DNA from: Crocodylus rhombifer
Lineage: Eukaryota; Chordata; Crocodylia; Crocodylidae
Assembly (NCBI GenBank): GCA_038503035.1
Contig: JAVSML010001074.1
Coordinates: 409,020-473,019 of the forward strand
Length of the DNA stretch: 64,000 nt
Direction of reading: 5' to 3'
Position 1 is the first letter of the stretch. Each line of letters starts with the position of its first letter. Under the pieces are notes generated by a model that saw only the letters and a program-made list of their open reading frames with translations, was not told the origin of the DNA and did not search any database. Below, one piece after another: positions 56,680 to 64,000 of the stretch. A program made the translations under genes and the position numbers.

Positions 56680-57020
56680 TCTGGTTGCAATGTGGGTGCA
56701 GCTTCCAACTGATGGGGAGCTGTGCTGGAACCAGGCAGCTGCCAGCTGCATATGTGCTGCTGTCACTATCTCCCTCCCTAGCTGTAGCATGGGCACAGCT
56801 TCCAGCTGGTGGGAAAGTATGCAAAGGCAGGGCAGCTTCTAGCTGTGCCCTCACTGCAGCCACAGTGGAGGGGGAGTGGGGAGACGCAGTGCAGATGCAA
56901 TTTGCAGATGGCTGGTCCCAGCACAGGTCCACACAGGCTGGAAGCTGCACTGATGCTGCAGCCGGGAAGTAGGGCTAGAAGAAGTGGCAGTGGTACGGGC
57001 ACACCTCCCCACTTCCTGGT
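56680..57020. repeat. GC-rich repeat with partial inverted units
   Basis: Units around GCAGCTTCCA(A/G)CTG(A/G)TGGG occur directly at about 56700 and 56800, and a reversed form (CACAGGCTGGAAGCTGCAC) near 56930. Open frames on both strands follow from composition. Family unknown. Confidence 0.4.
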
Positions 57021-57352
57021 CCAGGCACAGGCTCAAGCAAAGTCCTCTGCCACTGATGCACCACTGAAGCCACCTGGCCTGTACTGCACCAGAACCAGGT
57101 TGTTCCTATCTGCTGCTTGTATAAGTTTGCCAGCTCCTGAACTAATTTAGAGATGTGTATGTGAGCTGTTGCATACAGAAAGTTGTGCGTCTCTGAATTA
57201 GTTGGCCTATAAGAGGCAACTCTAAGCTGCCTTCGCCAAAACTGACTAAAACTTTGCATTTATTGGCTCTGAATGGAAGCCTCCCTTGGTCCTCCACTGC
57301 TGGAAGTAGATGTACCATTGTTGGTGGCCCAGAGGAGAAGGTGAAAGACATT

Positions 57353-57826
57353 GGGGGTACGTCCAGATGAGCACATACTTGCAGTTTGTGGCACTGTAGA
57401 CTGCATGTGTCACACATGTAGGCATTCACTGAGCTGCTAATTTGCAGTGTGGTGGGGGTTTTTTGACACTGGGAGATGCTGGTGTCATGTCAAAAAAACC
57501 CACACCAGAAAAAAGCAGGGCAGCGCATGTGGCAGCACCATGAGCCACCTGAAACCGCAGCCTAGCCAGCCAGAGCCATGCTTCAGCTGCTGGCCAGGCT
57601 CTGCATGCCTGGATCACTGCCACTGGAGCCCCAGGTGGCCCAGGTAAGGCTGCTGGGACCAGCCCAGGTGCTGACCCCAGCCTCCCCTACCCCACCTGGG
57701 GCAACTTGCTGCGTGCCAAAGTGCGCATGCAGGTGTGTTCCCCGGGGACAACTAGAAGTGGCACAAATCTGCGTTGCTGCTAGTTGTCCCTGGAGAATGC
57801 ATGTTCCCGCTCTTGGGGACATGCCC
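57353..57826. mobile_element. TIR element with internal hairpins
   Basis: Left end GGGGGTACGTCCAGATGAGC and reversed right end AGGGCATGTCCCCAAGAGC are related. Internal hairpins: GGTTTTTTGACAC with GTGTCATGTCAAAAAAACC near 57466-57506, and GGGACAACTAG (57745-57755) with CTAGTTGTCCC (57780-57790). GC-rich middle, no recognisable protein. TSD not found. Confidence 0.45.
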
Positions 57827-60800
57827 TAGGAGTCTTATCAAGGACCTAAAAAATCACCTGGAGGGAAAAGTCCCTGCATGCGCTGTTTAGCTAATGCAAA
57901 ACCAAACTTCTATGGAATTCTGCTTCCCTAACCTCTCACTGAAAGAAACAGATCCTCTGTATTTTCCTCCTGAGCCTTTCTTCTCCCTCCTCCCCCAATC
58001 TTGTCCTTGTCCCTGACAATATTCTCCACCTTTTCCAATCATGTTACAGCCTCTTTGCCTTGCTAGATGCAAATGTGAAGAGTCTGCAACATGGGTAGAC
58101 ATTGTATTGCTTGGCTGCTAAAGAAGAATTTGCCAACTCACTTGATTTTAGGAAGAAAAATAAATCAAGAGCTGAGTTCCTTGCATCAGATTTTTTTTTT
58201 CTCCCTAAGTAAAAAAGATGCAAGTCTACGTAGTCAATTCATTAAACTGGTAGAATGAGAGTCTCAACTATTGTAAGCTTGCTGTTGGAGTTATTAAAGC
58301 CAAATACAGCCTCTTCAGTGTGTCTACAGCTCCTACACTCACCAGGCCAAATTTTCAACACCCATCTCTAGTTTGGCAGGCTGGTTTTTCCAGACTGACA
58401 GTAGTACTCATAAATTATTGACTCAAGAGGTCTAATTGGCTAATTTACAGGAAAAGTTCTAGGCAAAGACCAGAGGCCAGATTGAGGCTCCTGTTAAGAT
58501 GCGGCCCATTGCGTCCATTATCTCAGACTGGAGACAGCAGAACCTCACTGACGGTGTTGCCCGCCAGCTGCCCGTCTTCTCTCCTTTGCTCTGAATGGCA
58601 GCCTATTGAAAGCAAGCAGCCTTCATTTTCAAATTTCTCAGATGTTTTTGAGAAGCCCATTTTCACCAAGCTGCAATTTAGTACTCAGCCTGGTAGCTGT
58701 TTCACAGTGCTTTAAAAAAAAAAAAAAAAAAGAAAAAAAAAAAGAGGAACTATAACTGCTGCTTCAGTTCATTTCATTTTGTTAAAACAAAATGTTTGCC
58801 AATATACCTGCACTTTTTTTTCTTTATTTATAACACTTCTGGTGTTTAGTGGGTTGGTGTTCTAAATCATTCCTTCTGGGCCACAGAGGCAGAGGGATTT
58901 ATTACACAGTCACAAACAGGATGGAGGCACCAACTGGTTTTTCAGCTTTCTGAAGGATTATGCATCTGCTTCACTCCAGGGTTTTCCCCCAAACCACATT
59001 ACTGGGAGATAGGGTGCTTTCATTTCTATTCTTCTACAAGCCCTGTGCTGAACCCCTTTCAGTTAGCCAACACTGATAAGCAGGGGGCAAAGACAGTTTG
59101 GCCACCCAGGTGCAGGTCCGGTTTGTGCAACAGGAGTTGCACAGGGAAATTGAGAGCAGAATTTTGCCCCAAATAAGCATTTTGAACTAAAATCAGGCTG
59201 GCTGTAAGCAGGTGGAACTCCACTGATGGTGCAGGTGGCAACAATAAAAAAGGGACTAACTACAAATACCTTATAGCAAAAGATTGGGTGGTCTGAATTT
59301 AGCCTGTTCACTTGTCTGTTTAAATTTCCTAACTTCACCCAGTTTTGGGTACACCGGGAAATTATTCTCTGGCTTCTTTCTACCTTTTTACTAAATTCTA
59401 GGGGAAGAAGACAGAAAGGTAAAAAAGTTTCTCATATCTGCCCGTAGACTTTCCAGTCCAAACCCAGCAATGAGAGCCAGTTTTGAAAAGTGGTAAAGAG
59501 AGAATTGTCTTTGGGGAACAGGGAAAGGTTCAGGAATTGTTCCCCATCAGTTAGGCCCACGCTGTGGACCCCCTGCAGCATGGAAAAGTGCTGATGTGTG
59601 TCAGTTTTGACATCCCCATCCTGTTTCTTGCAGAAATTTAAACCTGCAAGTTATTTGCAAAAATGTAGGTGGCGGGATCACTGATTCCATTTTTTTCAGA
59701 TAATAGGTGCCAGCAATGTGAAAAATCAACTTTGTTTTCCCTCCAACTTTTTCATTTCTTGGGAGACAGGTGAGGGGAGGATGGAGCCACAGAAGGGCTG
59801 ATATCATTTTGCATTCAGGGAAGGAATTGACCTTGTGTGCACTGGTAGTAAATAAGAGATTTCACGTATAGCACTCAAAAACTGCAGCCATTTTGCAGTC
59901 TAGAGTGATGGTACCTAGCGGTAGGTCCTCTTATCTCTTACTTTTATGATGACAGGAAGGCACAGTAGAAAGAAGCAATAACTTTAGTGGACTGATTACC
60001 TTGTATAAGCTTTTCAAGGGGAAAGTTGCAATGGATTTGTAAGGTACATTTTCATTTCCACTAGACATGCAAAGGATTCATACTGCTTCTGCACATAGCA
60101 AAGGTGTATATTGTTCAGTAATCACTCTGAGCCAAGGAGTCTGTTTCATTCACTGCCCGAGTTTTAACTAATCCACAATCATGACACGGGCCTTCACAAC
60201 ACACAACTGATTCTTGGCAGAACTTCTTAAAAGAAACAGTTCCTCACAGCAGGGACCCTCCAAGTTCAGCATCAGGCCCATTCAGTGCCTCACTTTGTTG
60301 GTGTTTTTCTTGTCAAACTTTCCCTCTTGTAACAACCCACAGGTTGGAACAAGAGCTGTAAGGGGTATGACTTGCTGGGTGACACCAGGAAGCTTCTAGG
60401 AACTTGGGGAACTGCGCAATAGTTCTGAGCACGCCCTGTACCATGTGGCAGCAAGCAGCAGCACTGAATACAGCGCACTTAGAGGAAGACCCAAATTGCT
60501 GCAGTCCAAATGGCATCCTTTATGATTGCACAGAGCTCTGTACATGAAACCCTTCTGTGGGTTACTTGGAACTAAAGAGCCAGTCCTCCAGCCCTTTTCC
60601 CTGTTATTTAAGCTTTTGTATTCATAATAGGGTTTAACATCTGTGCAGCTCTGCCTCAGTCTTGTAGCACTTCCAGACTAAGGCTCTTTATTCTTTGCCT
60701 TCACAGTTAAGGTTTCTATTTTTAGTCCCTCTTTCCCCTGGGGCTTTCTAGTAGGACCTCTGGACAAGCCCTCCCAAATCACCCTGTTCATCACTAGTCC

Positions 60801-60949
60801 TCACTCTAATCGGGAACAGGTTGCCTTAATATCTTTCAGCAAGCTTCAAAAGTCATATGCTCCCTTATCAGGTGACCTTCATGGTCTCTCAGGTCCATGC
60901 ACCTAGGACGAAATTCCCCTAAAGGACCAGCCTTTGCACAGGCACAGTG
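57827..60949. other. Unique DNA; possible conserved noncoding patch; poly-A
   Basis: No gene recognised in 3.1 kb. A/T homopolymers at about 58190-58201 (T) and 58713-58744 (A-rich). The stretch 58430-58710 is compositionally balanced, free of repeat hallmarks and carries a TCTAATTGGCTAATTTAC motif, so it is a candidate conserved noncoding element. Confidence 0.4.
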
Positions 60950-60954
60950 GGCAG

Positions 60955-61165
60955 GCCAGTATCCCATTACATTACAAAGAACTGAGGATTATGGAATAAC
61001 ACCTGCACCAAAGCTGTTTGCTTAAACCCAGTCTTAAGAACTAGAGAGTAGGTTGATGCTAATTCTTATAGGAAAAGAAGAAGCAACTAAGTATCAAGTC
61101 CTAACAGGGGGTGGGGCCTAACAAACCCACTGTGTTATTCAGGTTACAGTTTTTCTTGTGGGAGC
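60955..61165 (+). repeat. Direct repeat, copy 1
   Basis: Shares ordered near-identical blocks with 63610-63825: GATTATGGAATAACA(C/T)CTGCA, GTAGGTTGATG(C/T)TAATTCTTATAG, AA(C/T)TAAGTATCAA(G/A)TCCT, and GGTTACAGTTTTTCTTGTGG. Same orientation, about 2.65 kb apart. No TG…CA ends at the limits, so an LTR pair is unlikely. Confidence 0.75.
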
Positions 61166-61220
61166 AGCAGGCTAGGAACGCACTGCACTCTGGTGACTCT
61201 CAACTAAATGATGGTCACCT

Positions 61221-61560
61221 GGGGTACCTATACGCATGCTGGACATCTGCTCTGATAAGTGATAATTAGCTTGCATTGGAACAGACTCAATTAATTGAGT
61301 CTGCTGGAGCGTGCTAATTAATGCACTCAAGCAACCTCCGCATCATGTTTATTTAGTATCCCTGTGCTTCAAAATGATAGTGGGGGTGCTTGAACTAAAA
61401 GCTCATTGAATGAGCTTGAGTTCAAGTGCCCCCACTGCCATTCTGAAGCACAAGATGCTGAATATGCATGACACTGCTGGCACTTTAATTAGAGCGGCTC
61501 TCAGGGCCGCTCTAATTAAAGTGCCACCCACTCCCCAGAGCATGTGTATATAGATGCCCC
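61221..61560. mobile_element. MITE, contains a 20-bp-arm perfect palindrome
   Basis: Left end GGGGTACCTATACGCATGCT and reversed right end GGGGCATCTATATACACATG are related terminal repeats. Internal GACTCAATTAATTGAGTC and TGCTTCAAAA-type blocks match the MITE at 40141-40467 in inverted order. A perfect inverted pair of 20 bases (61479-61498 and 61506-61525, GGCACTTTAATTAGAGCGGC and its complement, spacer 7) lies near the right end. No ORF. Confidence 0.6.
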
Positions 61561-62142
61561 CGAAGACCATCTCCAAATGTTGCAGATCAAGCGATCCCAA
61601 AGCTGTGCTAACCATTCCTAGGGCTAGGGCTATGCAGAAAAATCAGAAAGCCATAACCAGTTATGTTCTGATTTACTTATATCCTTCTTATCCTGAGCCA
61701 ATCTTGTTGAAAGAGAGTATCAGCTGCTAAAACTGAATTCTTCAAATCATGCAGATAAGCAGGATGAAGTCAAATTAGAGCTGAAGTGTAATTGGATTGT
61801 GTTTTAAACTTTTCCACTTAATATGGAGTGAGATAAGCAAAGTAACAAGAATTCACACTAACATTTTATATAGTAATGTCTACCGTATCTTTTTGCAGTT
61901 TACTGTAGATACTATTTTGATTGTGTTGCACTATCCAAGCACATACTAGCCTATTAATAATACCACACTTCTACTCAGCAGTATAGCAAGAAATCTGCCC
62001 AAGGGCATAAGCTAAGTTTTATTTCCTATTAATCAGCTTGTATTACTTGTACAATAATACTTGTATTATTTTTATTATCACAGACACTAAACTTTCCAAT
62101 TCCAATCCTATAAAATATTGAAAACTTTTAACAGTGCTACTC
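61561..62142. other. No gene recognised
   Basis: AT-rich DNA between two MITEs; nothing supported. Confidence 0.5.
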
Positions 62143-62400
62143 AGTGGGTGTGTCTCACATGGCCATATGGTGCTTTTGTAACTGTGCCATCATTTGGTAC
62201 TTCCTTTTGCGAATACTAAAGCCGATGCAGTAACAGCCTGTACTAGAGCATGCTGGCTGTGCACAGTTATTTTTGGCCTCTATATTGCTGTAGCAATATA
62301 CTATAATGAGGGTGTGCATTGCTACATTAATGTAGTGGCAGTGTCAGTTTTTGCCAGTGGACACTATGGCACCATAATGTCTTGTGTAGATGCACCCACT
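62143..62400. mobile_element. MITE, AGTGGGTG…CACCCACT
   Basis: Left end AGTGGGTGTGTCTCACATGG and reversed right end AGTGGGTGCATCTACACAAG. Internal palindromes CTACATTAATGTAG and CTATATTGCTGTAGCAATATA. Length 258 bases. A 78-codon frame across it is a by-product. TSD not found. Confidence 0.65.
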
Positions 62401-62585
62401 ATTGTGTTATTTTGTGATACTTTGAGATGAGGATGCCCTGCTTCCCTGTTACTTGGGTATTGCTCAAGGACATGTCAGGGCTCCCTGTGCCTATGGGAAG
62501 CTGATTCAAAACAGATCATTTGGGGAGATGTAAAAGAAAATTGGGCATGATAATGTAACATTTTGGTGAATGTTTTGTTGGTATT

Positions 62586-62642
62586 TTTATACACACACAT
62601 GCAATATTATATATAGTGTGTGTGGTGTGTGTGTATAAATAC
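62586..62642. repeat. (CA)n/(GT)n inverted microsatellite
   Basis: ATACACACACATGCAATATT followed by ATATATAGTGTGTGTGGTGTG: a CA run and a GT run facing each other across an AT-rich centre, forming an imperfect hairpin. Confidence 0.7.
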
Positions 62643-62878
62643 TATATGTGGCTACAAGTTCCTTCAAGCAGAATTCACATGTGAACAAAGCCAGGGCAGA
62701 TCAATACTTGGACAGGACACAGCTCTGGAAGGAAAAATTAAGAATACTGTAGGAAATCTTACTCGTGATTGAGTGGGTGTCTGCTTTTCTTCTGAGTCAT
62801 TCTAGGAGCTGTCCACCAGCGTGGTAGCAGGGATACTGTTTGGTTTTCTCATAAAACCAAGATCCTAAACACTTAGGA

Positions 62879-63136
62879 CAGTGGGGTTCTCAACCTTTTT
62901 AGGCTTGATCCACCCTTGAATAGGCTTATTGAAACCCTCAAACAATGACAGCTCTTCTGTTGCAAAGAACTCAGAAAAAACACAACAGGTCAGAATGCTT
63001 TTGACACTATGGATTCCAATTTGAAATTTCTAAGTTTATGTCATGAATAAAGTTTGCACACCTAACAGTGCTAATATTATGTTGCATCTGATGGCACCCT
63101 TGAAAAGATCCATAGGACCTTGCTTGAGAATCATTG
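62879..63136. mobile_element. hAT-type non-autonomous element
   Basis: Ends CAGTGGGGTTCTCAACC and, reversed, CAATGATTCTCAAGC. 8-bp TSDs ACTTAGGA (62871-62878) and ACTTAGGG (63137-63144) agree at 7 of 8. Internal ORF absent. Confidence 0.88.
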
Positions 63137-63144
63137 ACTTAGGG

Positions 63145-63609
63145 TCAACATAGAGCTCAGGGTACTTTTTTCCAGCAGTAGGAGTAGTACTCCAAAAAAA
63201 TTCAGCCAGAACCCTGGGGTCAACAGTCCTTCTACTTACACACCCAACCATGGCTTCAATTGGAGAAAGCCATTCTTTACTTTCTGACCTAAACTGTTAT
63301 ATAGCATTGTGATTGACTGTGAAATTGCAAATACACTTAAGTGATCACAAGTCATATGGTTCATTCATTTGTTCATTCACAGCTAAAGTCTGTAAAATCC
63401 TTGAAGGCTTTTTCAGGATGAAAGATGCTTTTCAAATGGAGGATAAGAATGGGTCCATTTGGCTTCCCTGCTGTACCCTGGAAGGCTTTCTTGCTGTTAT
63501 TCTTTCTTTCTTTACATCAAACCTTTGCACTTCACCTATAATAGCAACCAAATCACTAGACCTTCTTCTGCCTATTTTTCTTATTTTAAAATAAAATAAC
63601 AAAAATAAG
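63145..63609. other. No gene recognised
   Basis: A 93-codon frame at 63313-63594 has no recognisable domain; treated as chance. Confidence 0.45.
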
Positions 63610-63825
63610 GTGGGCATGCCAGTAACCTATTACAGTCCAAATTGCTGGGGATTATGGAATAACATCTGCAACAAAGTTGTTTGCTGAAACCCAGTCAGAT
63701 TTTAAGGACTATAGAGTAGGTTGATGTTAATTCTTATAGCAAAAGGGGAAGCAATTAAGTATCAAATCCTCACCCTTTACACAAACCCACCCTGCTATTT
63801 AGGTTACAGTTTTTCTTGTGGAAGC
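63610..63825 (+). repeat. Direct repeat, copy 2
   Basis: Second copy of the block at 60955-61165, same orientation and order. The interval between holds two MITEs and a hAT but no coding sequence. Likely two members of an unclassified dispersed repeat, or an old local duplication. Confidence 0.75.
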
Positions 63826-64000
63826 TGCCTTCTGTCAAGCTGTTTACAACTGCATGCTGCGATCACCACACCGGTTTTGAGTCTTGCATTGCTTCACCAC
63901 ATTGCAAAAGAGTTGCAGTGTTTAAAAATTTGACTTTTCTCTCCCAGCTTATGGGAGTGACAGTGAAGCAACCCCTGCAGGACAGATACTGGGAACCCAA

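Noticed and set aside
60955..63825. Possible LTR retrotransposon bounded by direct repeats
   Set aside because: The repeats lack TG…CA ends and a TSD, and the interval has no gag/pol, only MITEs and a hAT.

Overview
This window is non-coding DNA from a vertebrate, most likely a sauropsid and probably a crocodilian. The basis is the abundance of CR1 LINEs from several subfamilies of different age, old hAT-type DNA transposons, LTRs, Penelope-like tails with hammerhead-type cores and one MIR-like SINE, with almost no open reading frame longer than 120 codons outside CR1. I found no intact host gene, no rRNA or tRNA gene, and no CRISPR or bacterial feature. All recognisable coding sequence is broken CR1 ORF1/ORF2. 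The species call is inference; the repeat calls come from motifs, terminal repeats and target-site duplications (TSDs) read directly from the sequence.

Layout. 0-4.3 kb: a GC-rich foldback minisatellite, a palindromic DNA element with GATTCG-rich ends, an eroded CR1, a CR1 tail, and one GC-rich exon-like stretch at 3.85-4.07 kb. 4.3-20 kb: mostly unique AT-rich DNA with a small hAT, a 0.93-kb inverted-dimer Penelope-like insertion with an 11-bp TSD (6.5-7.4 kb), a MIR-like SINE, and several CR1 pieces, including a composite at 15.7-18 kb. 20-24.7 kb: a hAT, a CR1, then a solo LTR (5-bp TSD) carrying a ~31-bp tandem repeat and interrupted by a younger CR1, followed by an ancient CR1/L3-like remnant. 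25.7-30.1 kb: GC-rich repeat DNA, unique sequence and a MITE. 30.9-33 kb: the best CR1, keeping the ORF1 esterase tail and the endonuclease but lacking the reverse-transcriptase core. 34-41 kb: a Penelope-like tail, hATs, MITEs and unique DNA. 41-43.6 kb: a CR1 with its RT core, split by a 618-bp solo LTR with a perfect 5-bp TSD. 43.6-45.6 kb: CA-rich microsatellite DNA and a probable further LTR. 46.4-49.1 kb: a hAT-like element nested in an older hAT, then a second copy of the tandem-repeat LTR family in the opposite orientation. 49-64 kb: unique DNA with foldback elements, hATs, a long TIR element, an L3-like LINE remnant and a pair of direct repeats.

There is no operon or pathway here; what the sequence offers is a layered record of insertions. 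Relative ages can be read from nesting: CR1 inserted into the tandem-repeat LTR (22.7-23.6 kb), an LTR inserted into CR1 (41.7-42.3 kb), and a TAGGG-ended element inserted into an older hAT (46.6-47.1 kb). The most promising leads are the LTR family with an internal tandem repeat (two copies, with TSDs) and the Penelope-like inverted dimer.
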